In this document: piece after piece, positions 32,896 through 43,579 of the stretch | Layout of the letters: the number at the start of each line of letters is the position of its first letter | Position numbering within the stretch: position 1 is the first letter of the stretch | NCBI RefSeq assembly: GCF_900291475.1 | Contig: NZ_OLMM01000001.1 | Coordinates: 165,969-229,968 of the forward strand | DNA length: 64,000 nt | Direction of reading: 5' to 3' | Source of the DNA: Acidaminococcus hominis | GTDB lineage: Bacteria; Bacillota; Negativicutes; Acidaminococcales; Acidaminococcaceae | Program-made: the position numbers and the translations under genes | Notes under the pieces: model-generated | What the model saw: only the letters and a program-made list of their open reading frames with translations | Database searches by the model: none | Told to the model about the DNA's origin: nothing

Positions 32896-35800
32896 TTACA
32901 GTCTCCGTGTAATGCTGGCATTAAACACCAGGCCTCTCTGTTTCCCGGCCCAGCCAGTAAGCCGCAGGTCTGCGCCCCAGGGATTTTCCTTGGTAGCATC
33001 GCTCTTCCAGCCCAGTTCCAGCATAGCGCTGGAGCCTTTACTCTCAGGCGACGGGGTACTGAAGCCATCATAGGTGGCTCTGGTGGTGCTGTCAAATTCG
33101 TAATCCCAGCCGAGACCGGCATAGTAGGACTGATTTTCTTTGTAGTTATGGGTCCACCGGGCACCCAGTCTGGTGCGGTAGGAATCGGCGGCATCCAGGT
33201 TGTAGTCCGCCGTGCCCAAGGCGCTGTGGAGGGTTACATCGTCACTGGTGAGGTGCGTATAGTTGAACCGGCCGTATACATCCACGCTATCCTTGTCGCT
33301 TTCCTGATAGATCCGGCCCAGGCCTAGGCTGGCACCGGCATACCGGGCATGGGTGTCGTACGTTGTATAGTACCCTTCCAGGGCACCCCGGAAATCCCCA
33401 TCCATCACGCCGGCCCGGAAACTGCCCTCATAATATACACCGTTATTCAGGTCCCGACGCAAGAGCAGACCAACGCCGCCGTAGTGCTGGGTGCCGTCCC
33501 CCCGGCTGCCGTTATCCAGGTGGCTGGTATAATTGCCTTTGCCGTATTCCGCAAAGGGCATGATGGTATCCACGGAGTTGGCATTCGGGATTCTCCTCAC
33601 CAGGCCCAGGTTCCCGGCGTAGCCGTTGCTGTCCACGTAGGAGCCGGTATCGTAGCGCATATTCTGCCCGCCAATGGTCACGTAAGGCGTAAAGGTCTTC
33701 TGGCTTTCGCTGTTTTGACTGGCCTGGGAGGCTGCCATAAAGCCCGCATCCATTGCGGTATCCGCCCCCGCCCCAATGAAGTTCAGGGCTGCGGCGTTAC
33801 CTTCGGCAATCAGTTTGGTATCAGGAGACAGGGTGGAAGCGGAACGATCCAGCACTTTCAGGATAATGGTATTCTTGTCTTTCTGCTGTACTTCCACCGG
33901 AGTGCTGACAAACCCGGCGTTCAGAATCCTGTCTTTGCCAGGCAGGACGCCCAGGGAAGCGCCATCCGTGCTAAGTCCATTGGCATCGTACAGGAGATTC
34001 ACTTCGTCCCCGTAGGTGAGTTTGGCGGTTTCCTCTACACCGCCCAAAATCGCAGCGCCAGCAAGATTGGCGTCACCGGTCACCGTCAGCATTGTGTCAC
34101 CGGCAACTGCATTCTTAGGTACGTAGAAATTGAGCTTTTGGAAGTGGTCCAAATTACCCACGCTATTACCATTGGAGTAGACGTTCAGCGTGTTGCCGGT
34201 GCTTTCAGTCTTGCCTATGCCGCCGTAGAGGTTCAGTCCAGTTTCCACTAAGGGCGCATATAGATTGACCGTGTTGTTATCAGCCGCCGCGGAAGCAGAT
34301 TTACCGGCGATGATGCTGTCCGTGACGGTGCCGCCGTAGTAGTTCACCGTGTTGCCGTTAGCATCGCTTTGGGAAACGTCAGGGTCTGTAATCGTTGCAG
34401 AAACGTCGGCCAGAGTGGTGATGGCATCAGTTAAAGAGTTCTGCAGGTCGCTGCCCGTACCCAGGACGCCTGTGGCGCCGCCATAGACGTTAGCAACTGT
34501 GCCACCGGCCAGGTTGACCGTATTTCCGATAGCCTTGCCGTAGCCGGAGACGCCGCCGTAGAGGCTGGCTGCCTGCGAGTCTGCTCCTATGGTTACAGTG
34601 TTACCCGCTGCTGTGCCGCGGAGGGCCAGGCCGCCGATGACGTTATCCGTTACCTTGGTTTTCGCCAGAGTGACCGTATTTCCTTGGGCTGTGTCAGAAT
34701 GGGTCCGGTTAAAGGTGATGTCGGAGCTCGTGAGAGCATCATCCAAGGTGGTGTTAACCACGGCTGCACCGCCGAGGACGGAGGAGGTAATGGTACTGCC
34801 GGTGAGGCTGACCTTGTTGTTATTGGCCGTGCCGACAGCAGCCAGGGTGACGGTCGGCGCGCTTACCGTTTCTGCCGTACTTGCTGTACTTACTGCTGCT
34901 TCCTCGTCCGTTACGCCTATGGCACTCAGGTTGAGTTCCGCTTCGCCGCCTACGACGTAGCCAGACTGATAGTTAGACAGGGAGACGGTGTTGTCGTTAC
35001 TGGCAGCAGTATCGGTATAGAAGCGGGCGTCTGCAGCCGTGGTGGGAATCCCGATGGTAATCACATCGCCGGACCAGCCGCCATAGACGCCATCTACGAT
35101 GGATATAGTCGGCGTGGCGACGTCACCTTGCAGAGTGACTGTATTGCCCAAGGCATTCTGCTGAATTTGCGCTGTCGTCCTATAGCTGGGAACGAAAGGG
35201 GAATCAACATGCGGATTGTCTCCCTGAATTATAGCCCAACCACCATAGATGGTGCTGTTGCCTTCTTCGGAAAAACCGTAGACATTCTCCAAAGCTACGG
35301 TATTGTTATTACAGTTCTGCGAAAGTGCACCTGCCGTATCTAAAGCGAAGTCAACAAATGTATCTGCATAGCCGCCGACGACAGATCCCAGGATTGCCAC
35401 ATTTTTTACGCTAACCTTGTTGTCATTGGCATTACCGCCTTCGGTATAGCCGCCTTCTATATTTCTGGTATACTCATGCGTACTGCCAGAATAAGTTGAA
35501 AATCCGCCTAGAGACCAATTAGCCTGCGCGTCCGTACCGGTACCGAGAATTTTCCCTGTCACGGAGACTTGGTTGTTGTTGGCATCGCCATAGACCGTAT
35601 AACCGCCGGCAATTTCGCCGGACTTATTCTGCGTATCCAGCTGATAGGTAATGGTGACCGTATTATTGTTAGCATTGGAGGGTTTCATGATGGCGGCCAT
35701 TTCTTCCATTGTTAGCGTCGTATCAAGCGCACCGCTCCAAAAAACATCCATACCCTCGACTTCTCCGCCGTAGACTACGCTTCCAGCAGCTGTATTCACT

Positions 35801-37375
35801 AAGGTCACGGTGTTCCCATTGGCCTCGCCTTGGAAGGGACTTGGTGCCAATAGTTTATAATCATCGTATTGATCAAGAGCCGACCCACCGTAGACACCGT
35901 ATTTCACTTGGGAATTTTCCAGGTAAACGGTATTTTCATCGGCAGTCAGGAGGGTCAGTTTATCCGGATTTGTCGCATACGAATTAGTGCCATAGTCTTC
36001 CATGATCCAGTTGTGGCCGCCATAGATATCCCAGGTTATGGTGGAATTTGTAATTTTCACTGTGTTTGCGTCTGTATGCATGATGAGTTGGGGAGAAATG
36101 GTAATGAGGTCCGTATCAAATTCATCGCTAGTAAAAAGATTGCCTTCTGCCATGCCGCCACTAATACTGTCCACCGTGCTGTCAGCCACAGTGACCGTGT
36201 TACCACTGGCCTGTGCGGTCAAGGTCACAGGCACGGTTACGTTTGAGGCAGTCTCTGCAGCCGATGATAATTCTGTATCGCTTGCGGCATAGCCGCCATA
36301 AATATCCCCTTCCTCTGCATTCGAGCCGCTTACAGAAACGGTATTGTTGTCTGCAGTATAGGAAACGGCGTAGGTCTGGGACAGGTCATTGAGCGTAAGC
36401 TGATTGTAATCTAGCAGCTTATCCGGCAACGCATTGATGCCAGAAACGCCACCGTAGATGCTATCCAGTGCTGCTCCGGTCAGGTTCTCCAGTTTGACAG
36501 CATTGTTATTGGCTTCTCCGTAGCTGCTAAAGCCGCCCGTAATGTCGCCATAGGCACCTCTGGAAGTACCTCCGGCTGCTGTTTGGGTAATGGTCACACT
36601 ATTATGATTGGCACTCATACCGGAAGTCGCCTCAGAAGCCAAGGCGGCACCGCCCGTAACATTCAGCTTGAGAGGACTATTCTGTTGACTAGTATAGACG
36701 CCATCATACGTCCCCGTAATCACAGCGTCCGTAATAGAAACGGTATTGCCAGCAGCCGTTAACGCACCGGCACCGCCGACGAGACTGGCAGAAACTTGCC
36801 AGTTTTTTTTGCAGCTCTCGCTTATCTTCTGTATTTTTCTCATCCACCGCTTGCTGCGGGTTATTCACGAGTGTTATAGGAGTGTTGTTCAGAGTAACGT
36901 TGTTGTCTATGGCGGCACCTTGACTGGAAATACCGCCGGCAAGGCTGTAATGAATGTCACTATCTTGGTAATGGTAACCCAGCTTCACAGTAATGGCTGC
37001 CTGGTCCGTCAGGGAGAGCGTATTACCAGTGGCTGCTGTCGCAGCTTCGGTTACATACCCAGCCGCCACAAGACCGGGAATATCCTGTTCTCCACCAGCG
37101 GGAGTGCTAGAGGTTACCTCAAGCGTCAGGCTCGTTCCTTCGCCGTATAAGGAAAGCGCCGTATGAGAAGGGTTCTGTGTATAGGTCGTCCCGTACAGAG
37201 CCTTAGTAGACAGAGTTAATCCCGTTGGTGTATTAGCCGCCGGCGTTAGGACCTTCGTCGCCGGGTCTAGGGTCCCAATAGTAATACCGGCTGCCAGCGC
37301 AGGGTGAAAGCCTGCCCCCGCAGCAAAAACCGCAGCCATAATGGAAGCATAAAACCATTTATTTTCTCTCCCCAT
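32896..37375 (-). CDS. autotransporter, split by an A8 tract (probable phase-OFF)
   Basis: Two overlapping frames make one gene. The first (37375-36704) has AAGGGGG, the ATG and a signal peptide MGRENKWFYASIMAAVFAAG cut after HPALA, close to the copy at 7364. The second (36843-32896, 1315 residues) carries the rest of the GNTV/YGGY repeat passenger and the barrel ending ITRRL, but has no signal peptide or binding site. The shift lies at eight A residues (plus-strand T at 36803-36810). With seven A residues, ...RELQKKNWQVSASLVGG... reads through and gives 1492 residues. The passenger pattern continues smoothly across the join. Either a slipped-strand phase switch in the OFF state or a recent inactivation. 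Confidence 0.8.
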
Positions 37376-37426
37376 GATGTAATCCCCCTTAGGTATAACC
37401 TGTTTCTAGAATTATTACACAATACT

Positions 37427-37435
37427 ATTATAGCA
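37427..37435 (-). promoter_or_regulatory. extended -10 promoter of autotransporter gene
   Basis: TGCTATAAT on the minus strand followed by AGTATT, 52 bases before the ATG. It matches the promoter at 7304-7312, as does an upstream TTATGTAAAAT. Confidence 0.55.
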
Positions 37436-37550
37436 GAGTACAACTGGATTTTACATAAAATTGCGATTTTTCTTCGTCAAGAGAACAGAAATTCAGCTTT
37501 CCTGCAAGCCGGTAAGAAGTTACCTTAGCCCACCCTCCCCTGCACGCAAA

Positions 37551-37595
37551 AACGCCCCCACCGGATCCGGTAGATCCAGTAGGAGCGTTCTTTCT
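37551..37595 (-). terminator. terminator of the rnj-ynbB operon
   Basis: On the minus strand, AACGC-t-CC..GGATC pairs with GATCC..GG-g-GCGTT, followed by TTTTG, right after the last gene. Confidence 0.7.
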
Positions 37596-37603
37596 TATTT
37601 CTC

Positions 37604-38845
37604 TTATTTGCCTTGTTCCATAATCTGTTTGGCAGCAGCCATGATGGCAATGCGGCCGTGTTCAAAAGTCAGGCCGCCCTGCATGAATACCCGGAAGGGG
37701 TCCCGCAGAGGAGCATCGGCACTGAGCTCAATGGATGCGCCCTGCACAAAGGTACCGGCGGCCATGATGATTTCGTCCTGGTAGCCCGGCAGATGGGAAG
37801 GCACCGGGGTCACGTGGGCGTTTACCGGGGAATGGGCCTGGATGGCTTCGCAGAAGGCACACAGGTTTTCCCGGTTGTTCAGCACGATGGTTTGGATAAT
37901 GTCGCTGCGCACGTCCTCAGGGGACGGAGACACAGAAAAGCCCAGGGACTGGAACACGGAGGCTGCGAAAATGGAGGTCTTCACGGCCTGGAGTACCACA
38001 TGGGGTGCCAAAAACAGGCCCTGGTACATTTCCCGGGCAGTATCCCCCAGGGTAGCGCCCATTTCGCCGCCCAGGCCCGGAGCAGTCAGCCGGTAGGAAG
38101 CCTGTTCTACCAGATCCGCCCGGCCGGCAATATAGCCGCCGGTGGGAGCCAGGCCGCCGCCCAGGTTCTTGATCAGGGAGCCGGCCACCAGGTCCGCCCC
38201 CACTTCCGTCGGTTCCTGCTTTTCGATGAATTCCCCGTAGCAGTTGTCCACAAAGCAGATGATGTCCGGCCGCACAGCCTTCACGGCCTTAAAGATTTCC
38301 CCGATTTTGGCCACGGTCAGGGTCTTTCTCTTGCTGCTGTAGCCGCAGGAGCGCTGCACGTGAACCATTCGGGTCTTGGGACTCAGGGCCTTGAGCAGGG
38401 CGGGAATGTCCGGGGTATCCCCTGCCATGGGAATTTCCTTGTAAATGACCCCCAGATCCGTTAGGGAGCCAGGAGTTTTCACCGGGCTGCCGATAATGGT
38501 CTGCATGGTGTCATAGGGTTCGCCGGTGGCGGCAATCAGCTCATCTCCCGGATGGAGATTGCCCAAAAGGGCCACCGCCAGGGCATGGGTGCCGGAAACA
38601 AACTGGGAACGGACCAGCGCCGCTTCCGTCTTGAAGATATCCGCATAAATCAGGTCCAGCTGGTCCCGTCCCGTATCGGAATAGGCATAGCCGTTGCTGG
38701 GCAGCATATAGTAATCTGCTACCTGATGGGCTGCAAAGGCGTCCAGCACCTTTTTGGTGTTGTAGACTGCCGCTTCCTCATGTTCCTTGGTTTGACGGGC
38801 CACGCATTCCAGGGCCTGCTGCTCAATTTTATCCCATTCAATCAT
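37604..38845 (-). CDS. ynbB: PLP-dependent methionine gamma-lyase family protein (YnbB/aluminium-resistance type)
   Basis: 413 residues of a cystathionine-lyase-like fold-type I enzyme. The pyridoxal phosphate Lys lies in GSLIKNLGGGLAPTGGYI near residue 228; FVDNCYGEF near residue 195 holds the cofactor-binding Asp; VRSQFVSGTHALA near residue 78 is the phosphate-binding loop. This branch is annotated as methionine gamma-lyase family or aluminium-resistance protein, with the natural substrate unclear. It follows hflX by two bases and is the last gene of the operon. Confidence 0.82.
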   Translation of the reverse strand: MIEWDKIEQQALECVARQTKEHEEAAVYNTKKVLDAFAAHQVADYYMLPSNGYAYSDTGRDQLDLIYADIFKTEAALVRSQFVSGTHALAVALLGNLHPGDELIAATGEPYDTMQTIIGSPVKTPGSLTDLGVIYKEIPMAGDTPDIPALLKALSPKTRMVHVQRSCGYSSKRKTLTVAKIGEIFKAVKAVRPDIICFVDNCYGEFIEKQEPTEVGADLVAGSLIKNLGGGLAPTGGYIAGRADLVEQASYRLTAPGLGGEMGATLGDTAREMYQGLFLAPHVVLQAVKTSIFAASVFQSLGFSVSPSPEDVRSDIIQTIVLNNRENLCAFCEAIQAHSPVNAHVTPVPSHLPGYQDEIIMAAGTFVQGASIELSADAPLRDPFRVFMQGGLTFEHGRIAIMAAAKQIMEQGK

Positions 38846-38847
38846 TT

Positions 38848-40674
38848 TTACAGTGAAACCTCCTCTAGTATATACGGCTCAACCAGGGATTTTTTATCCT
38901 TGGCCAGCCGGATTTTCAGCATTACGCCCTTTTCCCCGTACTCCTCGCTGAGCACCGTAGCTTCCTCGTGAAGCTGGGCCGCCAGCTTGGTCTTATCGTA
39001 GGGGATGCAAAGGGACAGCTCCAGCACGTCCTTGCCCAGGGCTTTGGCAATGGCCTGGAGCAGCTCAGGAATGCCCTCGCCGGTCTTGGCAGACACACAC
39101 AGGGTATTTTCCTGGGCCGAAAGCCGGTGCACCAGACCTTCCTGGTGTTCCAGCTTGTCAATCTTGTTGTACACCTTCAGCATGGGCTTATCGGTAACGC
39201 CCAGCTCCTGGAGTACCTGGTACACGGCTTCCTCCTGCTCGTTGGCCATTTCGTGGCTGCAATCAATCACATGGAGCAGCAGGTCCGCGTCCTTTACCAC
39301 CTCCAGGGTGGATTTAAAGGCCGCTACCAGTTGGTGGGGCAGCCGCTGGATAAAGCCAACGGTGTCCGTAATAGTACAGAAGCCCTGGTCCGGCAGTTCC
39401 AGCTGCCGGGTGGTGGGGTCCAGGGTAGCAAACAGCTGATCCTGGGCATAGATGTCCGAATGGGTCAAGGTATTTAGCAGGGTGGATTTTCCTGCGTTGG
39501 TATACCCCACCAGGGACACCTGGGCCACCTCGTTCTTGTTCCGGGCCCGCTGCTGCAGGTCCCGGGAACTTTTCATTTTCTTGATCTGGTCTTCCAGGAA
39601 GGAAATCCGGTCACGAATCCGCCGCCGGTCCACTTCCAGCTTGGTTTCGCCGGGACCCCGTGTACCAATGCCGCCGCCCAGCCGGGAAAGGCTGGTGCCC
39701 TGCCCCATGATTCTGGGCAGCATATACTTTAACTGGGCCAGCTCAACCTGGAGCTTCCCTTCACTGGTCCGGGCGCGCCCCGCAAAGATATCCAGAATCA
39801 GGCCCGTCCGGTCGATGATCCGCACGCCAATAGCCTGCTCCAGATTCCGCTGCTGGGCCGGGGACAGCTCGTCGTCAAAGATGCACAGGTCCACTTCTTC
39901 CTGCTGGGCAAACAGCGACAGTTCCTGGACCTTCCCTTTGCCGATAAAGAATACCGGGTCCGGTTTGGGCCGGGACTGGACAAACTTGCCCACCACTTCG
40001 GCGCCGGCCGTTTCCGCCAGCTGTCCCAGTTCCTGAATGGAATCCTCCGCCGTCCAGCGGGCATGGGGGTCCCCCCAGTTCAGGGAAACCAGCATGGCCC
40101 GTTCCGGACCGCTGGCCAGGCTGTGGCCCCGGGTCTTTTTTCCAAGAATCCGTTCGATCATATGGATCATATTCCCAAAGGGAATCCGGGCTGCATTCTT
40201 GGCCGTAAAGGGGCCAAATTCCTCCACAACGGGGTTTTGGTCGTCATCCAGGTCCGTAATCATTCCAAAGGACAACAGGGGGTCCTGGGACAGATCTTCC
40301 CACGCCATAGCCGCCATAGCATCAAAGCGCAAGTCCTTCAGGGCAGAAATATCCACCCCGCTGAGTTTGGCTGCACCTTCCGGGTGGGTATGGATGCAGG
40401 TAATGCCGCACAGCCGGAATTGGCTCCGGCGGCTGTCGATGGCCGGCAGCTCCACGTGGGAATCGGAACCCACCGCTACCGCTGTCACCACCCCCTTCCG
40501 GTCCAGATATACGGAGATTTCCCGCTTGATCTGGTCCGACAGGTCACGCAAAACAAGGGCCAACTCCTGACTGATCAGTTGGCCCTGCCCTGCTTGCAGC
40601 TCATAGATTGCTTCTAATTGGGTGAGGACCTGTTTTTTCAGGCCCTCCGTCCGTCCATAGATTTCATGAGTCAT
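38848..40674 (-). CDS. hflX: ribosome-associated GTPase HflX, long form
   Basis: 608 residues. The GTP-binding motifs are GYTNAGKST (G1) near residue 395, DTVGF (G3) near residue 443 and NKID (G4) near residue 510. The HflX N-domain ([41 protein letters not shown]) precedes them. HflX splits stalled or stressed ribosomes. The first 180 residues are an extension beyond the common 420-residue form and contain CIHTHPEG near residue 92 with [10 protein letters not shown] after it, resembling the metal-binding His-x-His-Pro core of MPN/JAB proteins. Four bases separate it from deaD. Confidence 0.9.
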   Translation of the reverse strand: MTHEIYGRTEGLKKQVLTQLEAIYELQAGQGQLISQELALVLRDLSDQIKREISVYLDRKGVVTAVAVGSDSHVELPAIDSRRSQFRLCGITCIHTHPEGAAKLSGVDISALKDLRFDAMAAMAWEDLSQDPLLSFGMITDLDDDQNPVVEEFGPFTAKNAARIPFGNMIHMIERILGKKTRGHSLASGPERAMLVSLNWGDPHARWTAEDSIQELGQLAETAGAEVVGKFVQSRPKPDPVFFIGKGKVQELSLFAQQEEVDLCIFDDELSPAQQRNLEQAIGVRIIDRTGLILDIFAGRARTSEGKLQVELAQLKYMLPRIMGQGTSLSRLGGGIGTRGPGETKLEVDRRRIRDRISFLEDQIKKMKSSRDLQQRARNKNEVAQVSLVGYTNAGKSTLLNTLTHSDIYAQDQLFATLDPTTRQLELPDQGFCTITDTVGFIQRLPHQLVAAFKSTLEVVKDADLLLHVIDCSHEMANEQEEAVYQVLQELGVTDKPMLKVYNKIDKLEHQEGLVHRLSAQENTLCVSAKTGEGIPELLQAIAKALGKDVLELSLCIPYDKTKLAAQLHEEATVLSEEYGEKGVMLKIRLAKDKKSLVEPYILEEVSL

Positions 40675-40678
40675 ACAA

Positions 40679-42316
40679 TTATCCTCTTGCTTTTGCCGGC
40701 TCCATGTTCACCTTGTAGCCACGGATGGTGTTCCGGTGCATAACGGCCAGAACCTTTTCCGCATATTCCATGGGAACCTCAACAAAGCTGAACTTGTCGT
40801 AAATGCTGATCCGGCCAATGCTGTGAGCCGGAATTTCCGCTTCGATGGCAATACTTTGGACAATATCCCGCACCGTTACCCGGGAGCTCTTGCCGATATT
40901 CACAAACAGGCGCACCATGCCAGGTTTTGCGCCGGTGTTGCTGAGGCCCGCAGGACCCACCTGTTCTTCCGGTTCTTCCAGGGCTTTGGCGCCTTCCTGC
41001 ATGAACTTCAGGGCAGCAGCTGCAATATCCTGGGTATCGTAGTCCTTTTCCAGGGCTTCCACGATGGGCAGGTATTCATGGAACCGATCCTGTTCCAGAA
41101 TGCTCTGCATCTTGGAAACGATCTGCTCTCTTTGTCTTTCCAGCACGCTGGCATCGGTAGGCAGGGTGCCGCGGATAATCTTGGTCTTGATGCTCCGTTC
41201 AATCAGCTTCAGCTGTCTGAATTCCCGAGGCGTGATGAAGGTCAGGGCAACACCGGTGTTGCCGGCACGGCCCGTACGGCCAATGCGGTGCACGTAGCTT
41301 TCCGGATCCTGGGGAATATCGAAGTTCACCACGTGGGTGATGTTGTCGATGTCCAGGCCTCTGGCTGCCACGTCGGTAGCTACCAGGATGTCCACCTGGC
41401 CCTGACGGAATTTCTTCATAACTCGGTCACGCTGATTCTGGCTCAGGTCGCCGTGCAGCCCTTCAGCTTCGTAGCCCCGGGTAGCCAGGGCAATAACCAG
41501 CTCGTCCACACCCTTCTTGGTGCGGCAGAAAATAATCATCCGGCAGTCGTCGGTGGTGTCCAGAATGCGGCACAGACCGTCCACCTTATCCCGGGTTTCG
41601 TAGTAGTATTGGTCAATAGTGGGAGCCGTAACGACTTCCTTATGGATGGCCACCAGTTTGGGAGCTCTCATGTACTTCTTGCTGATGCTCAGAATGGGCC
41701 GGGGCATGGTAGCAGAGAACAGCATGGTCTGGCGTTCCGTGGGAACGTTTTTGATGATTTCTTCCATATCATCTACAAAGCCCATATCCAGCATTTCATC
41801 GGCTTCGTCCAATACCAGGAATTTCACATGGTCCAGGCTGATGGTCTGACGGCGAATATGGTCCAGCAGACGGCCCGGCGTACCAATGACTACCTGGATG
41901 CCGTTGCGCAGGCTGCGGATCTGACGATCGATGGGCTGGCCGCCGTACACCGGCAGTACCCGTACCCGTTTGGTCCGGCCAATCTTGGTGATTTCGTCAG
42001 CTACCTGGATGCACAATTCCCGGGTAGGGGACATTACCAGGGCTTGGACGTGGCGGTTCTTTTCGTCCAGGTTTTGGATAATGGGAATCCCAAAGGCAGC
42101 CGTCTTACCAGTACCTGTCTGGGCTTGGCCAATCAGGTCCTCCCCTTCCAAAGCCAGGGGAATAGCACCCTTCTGAATGGGGGAAGGTTCTTCAAAGCCC
42201 ATATCCTTCAGGGCGTTGATGATTTTACGGTCCAAATGCAGGTCTTCAAAAGACGTGATTTCTTCTGCAGGGGTAATGGTGGTGGTGTTATTTTGCATTT
42301 CGTTGTTTTCGGTCAT
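40679..42316 (-). CDS. deaD: DEAD-box RNA helicase (DeaD/CshA type)
   Basis: 545 residues. Helicase motifs in order: AQTGTGKT near residue 66, [25 protein letters not shown] near residue 172, [23 protein letters not shown] and [13 protein letters not shown] near residue 345. The C-terminal 75 residues ([26 protein letters not shown]) form a DbpA-type RNA-binding domain. It remodels structured RNA, in ribosome assembly and mRNA turnover. Its place near rnj is consistent with an RNA-degradation role. Confidence 0.92.
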   Translation of the reverse strand: MTENNEMQNNTTTITPAEEITSFEDLHLDRKIINALKDMGFEEPSPIQKGAIPLALEGEDLIGQAQTGTGKTAAFGIPIIQNLDEKNRHVQALVMSPTRELCIQVADEITKIGRTKRVRVLPVYGGQPIDRQIRSLRNGIQVVIGTPGRLLDHIRRQTISLDHVKFLVLDEADEMLDMGFVDDMEEIIKNVPTERQTMLFSATMPRPILSISKKYMRAPKLVAIHKEVVTAPTIDQYYYETRDKVDGLCRILDTTDDCRMIIFCRTKKGVDELVIALATRGYEAEGLHGDLSQNQRDRVMKKFRQGQVDILVATDVAARGLDIDNITHVVNFDIPQDPESYVHRIGRTGRAGNTGVALTFITPREFRQLKLIERSIKTKIIRGTLPTDASVLERQREQIVSKMQSILEQDRFHEYLPIVEALEKDYDTQDIAAAALKFMQEGAKALEEPEEQVGPAGLSNTGAKPGMVRLFVNIGKSSRVTVRDIVQSIAIEAEIPAHSIGRISIYDKFSFVEVPMEYAEKVLAVMHRNTIRGYKVNMEPAKARG

Positions 42317-42328
42317 AATATCTCCTAA

Positions 42329-43573
42329 TTATAAATCTTTCACCCGGTCCATTGCGAGGGACAGGGCATTCATGGCACTTCGTAATTTAATGGTTGTTCT
42401 GGCCGCTTTAAAACGGCATTCCTGCACTTGGGTTCCATTCTTGTCGGACACCCCTACATAGACCAGGCCCACCGGCTTTTCCGGTGTACCCCCGCCCGGC
42501 CCAGCGATTCCAGTAATGCTGACCCCCAGGTCCGTGCCCATAAGGCGGCGGATCCCTTCAGCCATTTCCCGGCAGGTTTCTTCGCTAACGGCAGTATAGC
42601 GCTCCAAAGTATCCTGGGAAACTCCCAGTACCTGATGCTTTACCTGATTGGTATAAGAAACTACCGAACCCATCAGGTATTCGGAGCTTCCCGGTATGTC
42701 GGTGACCATGCTGGAGGCAAGGCCGCCGGTACAAGATTCGGCAAAGGAAATGGTCAGCCCTTTGGCTTTCAGCTGCTTTCCCAATGCCTCTGGCAGGGTT
42801 TCGTAATCCACCCCGTAAATATAGTCTCCCAGTACGCCCCGGATCTGCTGCTCTGTGGCCAGATTCATGGCCTGCGCCTTTTCCAGGGTGTCGCTTTTGG
42901 CGGTAATCCGGATGATGATCTCACCCTTCCGGGCATAGATGGCGATGGTGGGGTTGGTCTGGGCCATTACAATGGCATCCAGTTCCTGGGCCACCTTGGA
43001 TTCCGTCAGTCCCCGCAGGTGCAGCACCCGGGAGTGGATGATGCCCTGGTCCTTGTAGCTTTGCCGCAGATACGGCATCACTTCGTGGGAAAAAACGTAG
43101 CTGGTCTCCGCCGGAGGTCCCGGCAGCATAATAATCAGTTTGTGGTCCGGAGTCCAGACACCAATACCGGGAGCCGTGCCCACCTGGTTGTCAAAAACGA
43201 TGCCTCCCTGAGGAATCATGGCCTGTTTCTTGTTGTTGTCCGTCATTTCCACATGGCGGGCGGCAAAATGCTTTCTCAGCTTTTCCAGCCACACTTCACT
43301 GGGTTCCAGGGGCAGCCCCAGATATTGGGCCACCATTTCCTTGGTAATGTCCCCCCGGGTAGGTCCCAGACCGCCGGTGGTAATGATGATATCCACCCGT
43401 TTCAGGGCCGCGCCCAACACTTCCAACAGCCGGTCGCCGTTATCCCCGATGGTGGTTTGGTACAACACATTAAAGCCTGCATCATTGAGCATCCGGGACA
43501 GGTATTGGAAGTTGGTGTTGACAATATCTCCCAATAGCAGCTCCGTCCCCGTATTGATGACTTCTACGTTCAC
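42329..43573 (-). CDS. cinA: CinA family nicotinamide-nucleotide amidohydrolase
   Basis: 414 residues. The N-terminal molybdopterin-binding-like domain (INTGTELLLGDIVNTNFQYL, TGGLGPTRGD near residue 72) is fused to a C-terminal PncC domain (ESCTGGLASSMVTDIPGSS near residue 270, SITGIAGPGGGTPEKPVG near residue 365). The C-domain deamidates NMN for pyridine nucleotide salvage, and the N-domain acts as ADP-ribose pyrophosphatase in some members. Six bases separate it from rimO. Confidence 0.92.
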   Translation of the reverse strand: MNVEVINTGTELLLGDIVNTNFQYLSRMLNDAGFNVLYQTTIGDNGDRLLEVLGAALKRVDIIITTGGLGPTRGDITKEMVAQYLGLPLEPSEVWLEKLRKHFAARHVEMTDNNKKQAMIPQGGIVFDNQVGTAPGIGVWTPDHKLIIMLPGPPAETSYVFSHEVMPYLRQSYKDQGIIHSRVLHLRGLTESKVAQELDAIVMAQTNPTIAIYARKGEIIIRITAKSDTLEKAQAMNLATEQQIRGVLGDYIYGVDYETLPEALGKQLKAKGLTISFAESCTGGLASSMVTDIPGSSEYLMGSVVSYTNQVKHQVLGVSQDTLERYTAVSEETCREMAEGIRRLMGTDLGVSITGIAGPGGGTPEKPVGLVYVGVSDKNGTQVQECRFKAARTTIKLRSAMNALSLAMDRVKDL

Positions 43574-43579
43574 AAGGAA

